Origin: Bradyrhizobium diazoefficiens
GTDB taxonomy: Bacteria; Pseudomonadota; Alphaproteobacteria; Rhizobiales; Xanthobacteraceae
DNA: 64,000 nucleotides
Direction of reading: 5' to 3'
Assembly (NCBI RefSeq): GCF_016599855.1
Contig: NZ_CP067041.1
Span: 3,224,001-3,288,000 of the forward strand
Part shown: positions 45,575 through 53,761 of the stretch, piece after piece
Position numbering within the stretch: position 1 is the stretch's first letter
Layout of the letters: every line of letters starts with the position of its first letter
Made by a program: the position numbers and the translations under genes
Notes under the pieces: model-generated
Databases searched by the model: none
What the model was told of the DNA's origin: nothing
What the model saw: the letters and a program-made list of their open reading frames with translations, nothing else

Positions 45575-46534
45575 ATGCAACCCGAACCGATCCTCGATCT
45601 CGCCCATCTCGGCCACATGGAACTGCTGACGCCGAAGCCCGACGAGAGCCTGAAATTCTTCGTCGACGTCATGGGGATGACCGTGAGCGGACAAAAGGGC
45701 GAGTCCGTGTATTTGCGCGGCTGGGACGACTACGAGCGCTACTCGTTGAAGCTCACGGCATCGAAGACGTCAGGCATGGAGCATATGGCACTGCGCGCGC
45801 GCAGCCAGCAGGCGCTGGAGCGTCGCGCTGCCGCGCTGAAGGGTTCCGGCTTCGACATCGGTTGGATCGATGGCGACATGGGGCAGGGGCCGACGTTCCG
45901 CTGCCGCGACCCCGATGGCCACGTCGTCGAACTCTATTATGAGACCGAATGGTATCAGGCGCCGGCCGAGCTGAGGCCCGCGCTCAAGAACCAGGCGCAG
46001 CGCTTTCCGGCCCGCGGCGTCAATGTCCGCCGCCTCGACCACCTCAACTGCCTCGCGGTCGACATCAAAGCGAACCGCGAGTTCTTCGAGAATTATCTCG
46101 GCTGCCGCCTCACCGAGCAGATCGTGCTCAATGACGGCCGTGAAGCGGCGATGTGGCTGACGATGTCGAACAAGAGCTACGATTTCGCCTATTCGCTCGA
46201 TCATTCCGGCACGCCGGGCCGCTTTCACCACGTCACCTACGCCCTCGACAGCCGCGAGGAGATTCTTCGCGCCGCCGACATTTTCCTGGAGAACGGCATT
46301 CACATCGAGACCGGGCCGCACAAGCATGCGATCCAGCAGACTTTCTTCCTTTACGTCTACGAGCCCGGCGGCAACCGCGTCGAAGTCGCCAATGCCGGCG
46401 CGCGCCTCATCCTCGCGCCGGACTGGAAGCCGATCGTGTGGACCGAGGAAGAGCGCAAGAAGGGCCAGGCCTGGGGGCTGAAGACGATCGAGTCGTTCCA
46501 CACCCACGGCACCCCGCCGGTGGAGCACAAATAG
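45575..46534 (+). CDS. VOC-family extradiol (catechol 2,3-) dioxygenase
   Basis: 319 residues from ATG 45575, preceded by AGGAGGAGACC. Two VOC repeats are seen, about 10-125 and 152-275. The facial triad of type I extradiol enzymes is in place: His156 in LDHLNCL, His218 or 219 in RFHHVTY and Glu270 in GGNRVEVANAG, so it should bind Fe(II) or Mn(II). The aromatic substrate is unknown. It faces away from the leftward nicAB-like operon and shares an operator with it, which suggests a role in pyridine or another aromatic-ring pathway. Confidence 0.88.
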   Translation: MQPEPILDLAHLGHMELLTPKPDESLKFFVDVMGMTVSGQKGESVYLRGWDDYERYSLKLTASKTSGMEHMALRARSQQALERRAAALKGSGFDIGWIDGDMGQGPTFRCRDPDGHVVELYYETEWYQAPAELRPALKNQAQRFPARGVNVRRLDHLNCLAVDIKANREFFENYLGCRLTEQIVLNDGREAAMWLTMSNKSYDFAYSLDHSGTPGRFHHVTYALDSREEILRAADIFLENGIHIETGPHKHAIQQTFFLYVYEPGGNRVEVANAGARLILAPDWKPIVWTEEERKKGQAWGLKTIESFHTHGTPPVEHK

Positions 46535-46537
46535 CGT

Positions 46538-49500
46538 TCAATTCGCAGCGGCTCTCGCCCGCGCGATCGTTTCCTTGACGTCGGTCCACGCCGGCTTATC
46601 GGGCGCGAACTGCTTGCGCAGGAAGCTGACGAGTTCCTTGACCTGCGCGTCGCTCATGCTGTTTTTGAACGCCGGCATGTAGCCGAGATCGCTGGAGACG
46701 GGCTCGGCAATGCCGTGCAGAATGACCTGCACGAGATTGTCCGATGTCGCGCTGTGCAGATTGCTGTTGAGCGCGAGCGAGGGCCGGCTGCCGAACAGCG
46801 GCAGGCCGCCGACTTCGTGGCAGACGGCGCAGGCGCCTTGATAGAGTCGCGCGCCAGTTGACGCGCTGACAGTGACTTGTGTTGCGTTCTCGAGCTTCAG
46901 AGCGATCGCATCCTGCGCTGGCCGGTCGGTCGGGGCGTTGAACGAGTTGAGGTAGATGGCCATCGCGCGGAGATCGTGGTCGGGGAGAGCGGTGAGATCC
47001 CTGACGACCGGAGCCATCGGGCCCGCGGCGACGCCATGATAGCGCGAATGGCCGGTGCGCAAATATGCGAAGAGCTCGTCCTCGCTCCACGGGATCGGCG
47101 CATGCGAAACCGAGGTCAGCGGCGGCGCTTCCCAACCTTCCGCAAATCCGCCGGCGAGATAGGCGTCGCGCAGTTCGGCGCCGAGCGCATTGCGCGGCGA
47201 ATGGCAGGCGCTGCAATGGCCGAGGCTCTCGACGAGATAAGCGCCGCGATTCCATTGCTCGGATTTGGCGGCATCGGGCTTGATCTCGCGCGGCCGAGGG
47301 AACAGCGCATTCCATCCCGCCAGCAGCGGCCGCAGATTGAACGGGAAGGCGAGCCTGTTCGCGGGCGCTGTCGCGCGCACCGCGGGTTGCGCGACCAGAT
47401 AGGCATAGAGCGCCTGAAGATCGGCGTCCGTGGTCCTGGCGAAATGCGTATAAGGAAACACCGGATAGAGCTGCCGCCCGTCGCGATGGATGCCATCGCG
47501 CATCGCGCGCTCGAATGCGGGATACGACCATGCGCCGATGCCGGTCTCGACGTCGGGCGTGATGTTGGTGCTGTAGATCGTGCCGAACGGTGTCTCGATC
47601 GCACGACCACCGGCGTTTGTAGCGCCCCTGGCTGTAGTGTGGCACACCGCACAATTGCCGAGTGCGGCCAATTGCTCGCCGCGGGCGATCGTTGCGGCGG
47701 AATAAACCGATGCGTCGGGCCGCGCGATCGGTGCAATTGCGCGTCCGGGCAGGAGCGCGGCGCCGATGCCGATCGCGGCAGTGCAGACGGCCGCAACCGT
47801 GGCGAAGATGCCCGCGCGCTTGGCAAACGGATTTTCCCAGATGCGAGACGGCTGAGACGCGGCCGGCGATGGCAGGGCCTGCGGCGTGGCCGGTGCGTCT
47901 CCGCGCAAGCCCCTGAGGATACGCTCCGGCGTGAACGGCGGCTCGCGGAAGCGCACGCCTGTTGCGTCGAAGATCGCATTCGCAATTGCCGCCGCGCTCG
48001 GCACCGACGCGGACTCGCCGACGCCAAGCGGCGGCTGGTCCGGCCGTGGCAGCAACAAGACGTCGATCTTGGGCACGTCGGCGAAAGGGATGATCGGGTA
48101 GGCGCCCCATTCACGGGCGGCCACCGCGCCGCGTTCGAACGAAACTTCCTCCATCAGCGCCCGGCTGGTGGACTGGATGACATTGCCGTGGATCTGGTGC
48201 CGCACGCCGTTCGGATTGATCATCAACCCGGAGTCCTGCCCCGCAACCACGCGCGTGACGCTGACGTCGCCGTTCGTCTTGTTCACCGCGACGTCCGCGA
48301 CCCAGGCCGACCACGCCGCGCCGTAGCCGGGAAACTTGCTGTGGACGTAGAGCGCATAGGCAAAACCGCGCCCGTGCACGATCTCGCCGTCTTTCTCCTC
48401 GCGGACCGGTCTCGGCGTCCAGCCTGCGCGCTCGGCGACCGCGTTGACGAGATCGACCGCGCGCTGATCTTTCAGGTAGCGCAGGCGGTACTCGATCGGG
48501 TCGACACTGGCCTCGGTCGCGGCCTCGTCGATATAGGATTCATGTGCAAACGTGTTCGGCAGCGCCGAGACGCCGCGAAACCAGGACGCGCGCACGATGG
48601 GCGCCATGTCGTGCGCGACGACGCGCATGTGCTCGTAATCGTAGGGCGGGATCGCGGTGCGGTCGCCCATCTGCAGCACCGCCGGCTCGGGCGAGATCCG
48701 ACCGGTCAGCAACAGCGCCAGCGTCGGTGCGGCGTTCGAAGGATAGCGCGTGGCGAGGTCGTAAGCAGCAACGCCGCCGTCGGCGTCGAGGCCGCCGTTG
48801 ACGTCGATGAGCTGTGCGGTGCCCTTGGGCTCCCAGGCGTGCTCCTGCTCACGTGTGAGCTGCACGCGAACGGGCCGGCCGACCGCGCGCGACAGCAGCA
48901 GGGCGTCGGCAGTAACGTCATCGGCGCAATTGCGGCCGTAGCAGCCAGCGGCCTCCAGCCGGATGACGTCGATTTCGCTCTCGGGACGTTCGATCAGCAG
49001 CGCGAGGTCGCTGCGCAGCACGTGTGGGTTCTGCGTCCCGGACCAGACGCGGATATTGCCGTTCTGAAAATCGGCGACCGCGCAGGACGGGCCGATCGAG
49101 GCATGCATCTGATACGGCCAGACATAGGTGCGTTGCATCGGCTTGGCAGCGCCGGCGATGGCGGCATCGACGTTGCCCTTGTCGATCAGCGTGCGCGGCG
49201 TCGAGGGATTGGCGCGGAGCGCGGTCTCGACATCGGCGAGATCAGTCAGTGCCGACGTCGGCCTCCAGCTCACTGCAAGCTGCTCTGCCGCGCGAATCGC
49301 ATTCTCCTCGCGCTCGGCGACCACGCCGACGAAATCGCCGATGCGCACGACGGCCACGAGGCCGGGGATGTCGCGCGCGGAGGATTCATCGACCCCGATC
49401 AGGCTGGAGCCGACAAACGGGCCGGCGTCGATGCCGGAGTAGGGCGGGCGCACCACGCGGCCGTGCAGCATGCCCGGTACGCGGATGTCGTGCACGAAGG

Positions 49501-50056
49501 TCAGCTCGCCCGTGGCCTTCGCTGGAAGATCGACGCGCGGCACCGATTGGCCGACGATGGCATAATCGCCGACGGCCTTGACCTGCACGTCATCGGCAAG
49601 CTCGAGGCGGATGGTCTCGCCGCCGATCAATTCGCCATAGCTGACGCTGCGGTTGTGGCCGCGGACAAGGCCGTCCTCGATCTTGAGTTCGCTCTCCGGC
49701 AGATCCAGCCGCTCAGCCGCGCGCGCGCTCAGGAATTGGCGCGCCTGAGCTGCGGCCTTGCGCAGGGGGACGGCGGTGATCTGAATGGTTTCGCTGGCAA
49801 TCGTCGCGCCCTGGTTGGGCACAACAGCGCTATCGCCGAGCACGACGATAACGCGGGCAAAGGACACATCCAGCTCTTCGGCGACGATCTGGCCGAGTGC
49901 GGTGCGGATGCCGGTGCCGAGATCGACATGGCCGTTATAGGCGGTGACCGAACCGTCCGCGGTGATCCGGACGAAGGTCTCGGATGTGACCTCGTCCACC
50001 GTGCGGACGACGACGAGCGAGCCTCGCTCTGCTCCGTTCGAAAAAAGAGAGGCCAT
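46538..50056 (-). CDS. nicB: NicB-like molybdenum hydroxylase large subunit fused to three cytochrome c domains
   Basis: 1172 residues from ATG 50056, whose first base is also the last base of the small-subunit stop. Residues about 1-720 are the molybdopterin-binding xanthine-dehydrogenase fold, with the catalytic Glu in PLGVGESASVP. A transmembrane helix lies near 734-757. Three CxxCH haem sites follow, at Cys802 (CAVCH), Cys948 (CSACH) and Cys1076 (CAVCH). This is the plan of NicB, where electrons from hydroxylation of nicotinate at C6 go to the respiratory chain. Isoquinoline and aldehyde oxidoreductases share it, so the substrate is inferred from the hnr and ena neighbours. Confidence 0.85.
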   Translation of the reverse strand: MASLFSNGAERGSLVVVRTVDEVTSETFVRITADGSVTAYNGHVDLGTGIRTALGQIVAEELDVSFARVIVVLGDSAVVPNQGATIASETIQITAVPLRKAAAQARQFLSARAAERLDLPESELKIEDGLVRGHNRSVSYGELIGGETIRLELADDVQVKAVGDYAIVGQSVPRVDLPAKATGELTFVHDIRVPGMLHGRVVRPPYSGIDAGPFVGSSLIGVDESSARDIPGLVAVVRIGDFVGVVAEREENAIRAAEQLAVSWRPTSALTDLADVETALRANPSTPRTLIDKGNVDAAIAGAAKPMQRTYVWPYQMHASIGPSCAVADFQNGNIRVWSGTQNPHVLRSDLALLIERPESEIDVIRLEAAGCYGRNCADDVTADALLLSRAVGRPVRVQLTREQEHAWEPKGTAQLIDVNGGLDADGGVAAYDLATRYPSNAAPTLALLLTGRISPEPAVLQMGDRTAIPPYDYEHMRVVAHDMAPIVRASWFRGVSALPNTFAHESYIDEAATEASVDPIEYRLRYLKDQRAVDLVNAVAERAGWTPRPVREEKDGEIVHGRGFAYALYVHSKFPGYGAAWSAWVADVAVNKTNGDVSVTRVVAGQDSGLMINPNGVRHQIHGNVIQSTSRALMEEVSFERGAVAAREWGAYPIIPFADVPKIDVLLLPRPDQPPLGVGESASVPSAAAIANAIFDATGVRFREPPFTPERILRGLRGDAPATPQALPSPAASQPSRIWENPFAKRAGIFATVAAVCTAAIGIGAALLPGRAIAPIARPDASVYSAATIARGEQLAALGNCAVCHTTARGATNAGGRAIETPFGTIYSTNITPDVETGIGAWSYPAFERAMRDGIHRDGRQLYPVFPYTHFARTTDADLQALYAYLVAQPAVRATAPANRLAFPFNLRPLLAGWNALFPRPREIKPDAAKSEQWNRGAYLVESLGHCSACHSPRNALGAELRDAYLAGGFAEGWEAPPLTSVSHAPIPWSEDELFAYLRTGHSRYHGVAAGPMAPVVRDLTALPDHDLRAMAIYLNSFNAPTDRPAQDAIALKLENATQVTVSASTGARLYQGACAVCHEVGGLPLFGSRPSLALNSNLHSATSDNLVQVILHGIAEPVSSDLGYMPAFKNSMSDAQVKELVSFLRKQFAPDKPAWTDVKETIARARAAAN

Positions 50057-50538
50057 CAATCACCGGCCTCGGCGAGCTGGCCCGATGCACGCATCACGGC
50101 GCGCAGGATTTCGATATGGGTGCCGCAGCGGCAGAGATTGTAGCGCAGCGCCGCGAGCGCCTGCTGCTCTGATGGCTGCGGGTTGATCGCGAGCAGCGCC
50201 TTGGTGGTCATGATCATGCCGTTGAGGCAGTAGCCGCATTGCGCGGCCTGCTCATCGATAAAGGCCTGCTGCACGACGTCGGGCTTGTCGCGCGTGCCGA
50301 GGCCTTCGAGCGTCACGATGTCGCGCCCGGTGCAGCCGCTGACCGGAATCACGCAAGACCGCGCCGCCGTGCCGTCGATCAGGACAGTGCAGGTGCCGCA
50401 TTCACCGAGGCCGCAACCATATTTCGGGCCGTTGAGCTGCAGGTCGTTGCGCAGCACATAAAGCAGCGGCGTCTGGCGCTCTGCCGTGACGTCGTGGATC
50501 CTGCCGTTCACGGTGAAGCGGATCGGTGTTTGCGTCAT
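50056..50538 (-). CDS. nicA: NicA-like [2Fe-2S] small subunit of the molybdenum hydroxylase
   Basis: 160 residues from ATG 50538. The plant-type [2Fe-2S] domain has CGLGECGTC plus one more Cys (RSCVIP); the second, helical domain has CGYC and CRC. All eight cluster ligands are present. It passes electrons from the molybdenum site to the haem domains of the NicB-like subunit, whose gene overlaps it by one base. The promoter upstream has a 16-of-16 operator. Confidence 0.9.
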   Translation of the reverse strand: MTQTPIRFTVNGRIHDVTAERQTPLLYVLRNDLQLNGPKYGCGLGECGTCTVLIDGTAARSCVIPVSGCTGRDIVTLEGLGTRDKPDVVQQAFIDEQAAQCGYCLNGMIMTTKALLAINPQPSEQQALAALRYNLCRCGTHIEILRAVMRASGQLAEAGD

Positions 50539-50587
50539 CCTCGTTCCCAAGCCCAGCGACCAAGCAATCGCAAAATTCTACGTCGCG

Positions 50588-50615
50588 ACGATACCGTTTG
50601 TACACAAACGTGCAA
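50588..50615 (-). promoter_or_regulatory. promoter of the nicAB-like operon
   Basis: Read leftwards, TTGCAC (50615-50610) and TATCGT (50593-50588) are 16 bp apart and the shared operator fills the spacer. A repressor bound there would block RNA polymerase directly. The -10 is weak, as expected for a controlled promoter. Confidence 0.4.
50595..50610. promoter_or_regulatory. putative MarR operator of the nicAB-like operon
   Basis: CGTTTGTACACAAACG has perfect 7-base arms around AC and matches the consensus CRTTYGTAYACRAAYG at 16 of 16 positions. It lies 57 bp upstream of the nicA-like start. The regulator is inferred to be the MarR protein encoded at 58511-58966. Confidence 0.7.
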
Positions 50616-50718
50616 GCCGGGCATGCCGCACTGCAGCGCGATTGCCTTCTTTGTGGACGGCGCGGGTAGGCAGATGAGGTTTTATGCGGCAGTCGCGTCT
50701 TTTGCGCTGCATCGCCGC

Positions 50719-50747
50719 TTGACAGTCCCGGGGACCGCGCGCAACAT
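50719..50747 (+). promoter_or_regulatory. promoter of the hnr operon
   Basis: TTGACA at 50719-50724, a 17-bp spacer and CAACAT at 50742-50747. The operator begins at the very next base, so it would cover the transcription start. Confidence 0.5.
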
Positions 50748-50763
50748 CGTTCGTATACGAATG
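50748..50763. promoter_or_regulatory. putative MarR operator of the hnr operon
   Basis: CGTTCGTATACGAATG matches CRTTYGTAYACRAAYG at all positions and contains the perfect 12-base palindrome TTCGTATACGAA (50750-50761). It lies 29 bp upstream of the hnr start and directly behind a good promoter. Confidence 0.7.
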
Positions 50764-50792
50764 ATAACGCGTCGTGATCCGCTGGCTTCGAC

Positions 50793-52250
50793 ATGGTGAT
50801 GGAAACAACGAGCGCTGCCACCGACAAGATCCGCTGCGACGCCTGTCCGGTGATGTGCTACATCAAGCCGGGCGCGGCGGGCGCCTGCGACCGCTACGCC
50901 AATCACGAGGGCAAGCTGGTCCGCGTCGATCCCCATGTGATCCTGGAGCGCACCGTCTCGCATGGCGGCAAGCTCGTTCCGTTCAGCCGCACGGAAGATT
51001 GGGACGGCAGGATCGTCCACGAGCCCTCGACCTTTGTCACCGCGATCGGCGCGGGCACGACCTATCCGGACTATAAGCCGGCGCCTTTCATCGTCTCGTC
51101 CGAGGTCGACGGGGTCGACATGGTGACGGTCGTCACTGAGGGCATCTTCTCCTATTGCGGCATCAAGGTGAAGATCGACACCGACCGCTATCTCGGGCCG
51201 GAAACCGCAACCGTGCGTGCGCAAGGTGAGGCGGTCGGCCATGTCACCACCAGCGAATACGGCTCGCAGATGCTGTCGCTCGGCGGTGTGCATCATCTGA
51301 CCGGCGGCTCCAAGAAGGAGGGCCGCGTCACCTGCGATACGCTGATGGATCTCGCCAATTGCAAGGCGGTGGAACTGACCATCGACGGCGGCGCGAGCGT
51401 GGTGGTGCAGGCCGGCCAACCACCGATCGTCAACGGCGTCAAAGAAGAGCGCATGCGCGTTGGCTGCGGCTCGGCCACGATCGGCATGTTCGCCAAGCAA
51501 TGGCATGGCAAGGTCGATGAAGTCGTCGTGGTCGACGATCACATCACTGGTGTGCTGAGCGAGCATCAGGCCGGCAAGCTGCTCGACATCGCCGACACCG
51601 GCATCAAGATGAAGGGCCGGCGCTCGACCCCCGGCCGCTATTTCCAGGTTGCCGATCCCGGCACGGGGTGGGGCGGCACCAACATCTCCGACCCGCTAGC
51701 CATCCTCGGTCCGTTCGACGCCAAGGAGGCCAAGCCCGGCCTTTCGATGCTGATGGTCTCCACGACCGGCGAGCATTCGTCCTATTACGTGCTGGACGAA
51801 GCCTTGAAGCCGGTCGAGACGGAGATGCCGGCCGACCTTAAATTCTCGGTCGAGCGGATCCAGGAGAATTGCGAGCCGGCGCTGTGCACGGTGCTGTTCA
51901 TGGCCGGGGCCGGCGGTTCCTTACGCGCGGGGGTCACCGACAATCCAGTGCGGCTGACGCGCTCGGTCAAGGATGCGCTGACGCGCGTCACCAGCGGCGG
52001 CGCGCCGGTCTATGTCTGGCCGGGCGGCGGCATCACCTATATGGTCGATGTGACCCAGATGCCTTCAGGCGCGTTCGGCTATGTGCCGACCCCGGCGCTG
52101 GTCGCGCCGATCGAATTCACGATGAAGCTGGCCGACTATGCCGCGCTTGGCGGACACATGGACTACGTCAAGCCGCTCTCCGAGGTCAGGGGCGGCGATG
52201 ATGTCCGGCAATTGCCTTGGCAGAACCCAATACCGGGATCGCGGCCATGA
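50793..52250 (+). CDS. hnr: 6-hydroxynicotinate reductase homologue
   Basis: 485 residues. The N-terminus carries CxxCxxxCx9C (Cys15, 18, 22 and 32 in DKIRCDACPVMC and GACDRY), fit for a [4Fe-4S] cluster. Further cysteines at 122, 181, 190, 225, 360 and 365 may hold more. I recognise the family as 6-hydroxynicotinate reductase, which in E. barkeri reduces 6-hydroxynicotinate to 1,4,5,6-tetrahydro-6-oxonicotinate and has covalent flavin and iron-sulfur clusters. ATG 50793 is followed by ATG 50799; neither has a strong ribosome site. It overlaps the UPF0280 gene by 4 bp and starts the operon that runs to marR. Confidence 0.78.
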   Translation: MVMETTSAATDKIRCDACPVMCYIKPGAAGACDRYANHEGKLVRVDPHVILERTVSHGGKLVPFSRTEDWDGRIVHEPSTFVTAIGAGTTYPDYKPAPFIVSSEVDGVDMVTVVTEGIFSYCGIKVKIDTDRYLGPETATVRAQGEAVGHVTTSEYGSQMLSLGGVHHLTGGSKKEGRVTCDTLMDLANCKAVELTIDGGASVVVQAGQPPIVNGVKEERMRVGCGSATIGMFAKQWHGKVDEVVVVDDHITGVLSEHQAGKLLDIADTGIKMKGRRSTPGRYFQVADPGTGWGGTNISDPLAILGPFDAKEAKPGLSMLMVSTTGEHSSYYVLDEALKPVETEMPADLKFSVERIQENCEPALCTVLFMAGAGGSLRAGVTDNPVRLTRSVKDALTRVTSGGAPVYVWPGGGITYMVDVTQMPSGAFGYVPTPALVAPIEFTMKLADYAALGGHMDYVKPLSEVRGGDDVRQLPWQNPIPGSRP

Positions 52251-53140
52251 CAAGGCTCCCGCAAATCGCATTGCTGTCTGATGGCCGGCGGCTGCATTTG
52301 CAGGATGGACCGATTGACCTGATCGTCGAGGCGAGGGGAGAGCCGGGCGAGGTGCGTGCGGCCTATGAGGCTGCGGCGCGGCGATTCACCGGGCTGCTCG
52401 ACGAGCTCTGCGCGGAATTGCCGGAACTGCGGACCGCCGCTGAGCGGACGTCGCTGAAGGGCGTGGTGGCGTGTCGCATGCACGCCGCTGTCGCGCCTTA
52501 TGCCGCCGACTGCTTCATCACGCCGATGGCTGCTGTCGCTGGCAGCGTGGCTGAAGAGATTCTTGGCGCGATGCAGGGCGCTGCGACGCTCCATCAGGCC
52601 TACGTCAACAATGGCGGCGACATCGCGCTGCATCTTGGCGAGGACGCGCATTTTTCGGTCGGCCTGATGGACCGGCCCGATCGCGACGGTGTGATGCGGT
52701 CCATGAAGGTCGATGCGAACGATCCCGTGCGGGGCATCGCGACCAGTGGCCGCCACGGCCGCAGCTTTTCGCTCGGCATTGCCGATGCGGTGACGGTGCT
52801 GGCGGCGACAGCGTCGAAGGCCGATGCGGCGGCCACCGTCATCGCCAATGCCGTCGATCTGGCCGGGCATCCTGCCATCGCAAGGCAACCAGCCAACGAA
52901 CTTCAGCCCGACAGCGATCTCGGTGCGCGTCTCGTGACCCGCGCAGTCCGTGAATTGTCGCAAGAAGAGGTCGCTGCCGCGCTCGAATCTGGCGCGGAAT
53001 GTGCACGGCAATTATTCGATTGTGGATTGATCGAGGGTGCCGTGTTGCAGCTTTGTGGTGATATGCTTGTCATCGGACCTAAGCATATAGAAGAGCAACG
53101 ACCGCGCCCGCTTGCGCTTGAGAACGCGGTCCATGCCTGA
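52247..53140 (+). CDS. UPF0280 (COG2122) protein of the ApbE superfamily
   Basis: 297 residues from ATG 52247, overlapping the hnr stop (ATGA). ApbE-like parts are YVNNGGDIALHLG near residue 122 and GIATSGRHGRSFSLGIADAVTVLAATASKADAAATV near residues 165-200, which in ApbE bind FAD and the divalent metal. ApbE attaches FMN to protein Thr residues. Given that the E. barkeri 6-hydroxynicotinate reductase has a covalently bound flavin, the coupled gene may encode its flavinyltransferase. No canonical DxxSGAT target motif was seen in the reductase. Confidence 0.8.
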   Translation: MTRLPQIALLSDGRRLHLQDGPIDLIVEARGEPGEVRAAYEAAARRFTGLLDELCAELPELRTAAERTSLKGVVACRMHAAVAPYAADCFITPMAAVAGSVAEEILGAMQGAATLHQAYVNNGGDIALHLGEDAHFSVGLMDRPDRDGVMRSMKVDANDPVRGIATSGRHGRSFSLGIADAVTVLAATASKADAAATVIANAVDLAGHPAIARQPANELQPDSDLGARLVTRAVRELSQEEVAAALESGAECARQLFDCGLIEGAVLQLCGDMLVIGPKHIEEQRPRPLALENAVHA

Positions 53141-53155
53141 GCAGGGGAACGAAAC

Positions 53156-53740
53156 ATGAGCGCGATCATCCGCAAGATCGTCACCGTCGTCGAAGAGACG
53201 CAGATGGAGATGGGCCGCCAGGTCTCGCCGCCGACCCGGCGCGCCGCGGCGATCGCGGTGATCGAAAATCCTTTTGCGGGACAATATGTCGAGGATCTCT
53301 CGCCGCTGATCGCGATCGGCGAGGAGCTCGGTGAGCTCCTGTCGAAGCGCGCAGTGGCGGCGCTCGGCATCGACGGCGCGAAGGCGCAGAGCTACGGCAA
53401 GGCTGCCGCCGTCGGCGAGAATGGTGAGCTGGAGCATGCCGCCGCCATCCTGCACCCGAAGATGGGCGCGCCGGTGCGGAAAGTTTTGAGCAAGGGCGCG
53501 GCACTGATCCCGTCGTCGAAGAAGCGTAGCGGGCCCGGCACGCCGTTGGACATTCCCCTCGGGCACAAGGACGCGGCCTTCGTGCGCAGCCATTTCGACG
53601 GCATGGAAGTGCAGATCAACGATGCGCCGCGCGCCAATGAGATCATGGTCGCGGTCGCCGTGACCGACAGCGGCCGTCCGCTGCCGCGCGTCGGCGGGCT
53701 GACAGTCGCGGAGATCAAGGGCGAAGACGGACTGCGTTAA
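53156..53740 (+). CDS. AA_synth (PF06684) family protein, function unknown
   Basis: 194 residues. It has the family start IIRKIVTVVEETQMEMGRQV and the middle part GKAAAVGENGELEHAAAILHPKMGAPVRK, with a conserved E-H pair. The family name refers to an early guess, and no reaction is proven. It lies 15 bp after the UPF0280 gene and 21 bp before the binding-protein gene, within the pyridine operon, so it may act on an intermediate after ring opening or in cofactor handling. Confidence 0.8.
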   Translation: MSAIIRKIVTVVEETQMEMGRQVSPPTRRAAAIAVIENPFAGQYVEDLSPLIAIGEELGELLSKRAVAALGIDGAKAQSYGKAAAVGENGELEHAAAILHPKMGAPVRKVLSKGAALIPSSKKRSGPGTPLDIPLGHKDAAFVRSHFDGMEVQINDAPRANEIMVAVAVTDSGRPLPRVGGLTVAEIKGEDGLR

Positions 53741-53761
53741 TTTTTCAAACTGGAGGTTGGG

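Noticed and set aside
46877..50143. 1088-codon open frame on the plus strand opposite the NicB-like gene
   Set aside because: The minus-strand gene has molybdopterin and three haem motifs; the plus frame is Arg-rich with no motif.
50793..53740. AtzD/barbiturase-type cyanuric acid pathway as an explanation of the locus
   Set aside because: The 485-residue protein has an N-terminal Cys cluster and does not show the three-repeat Ser-Lys plan of AtzD or barbiturase; with the enamidase homologue, nicotinate fits better.
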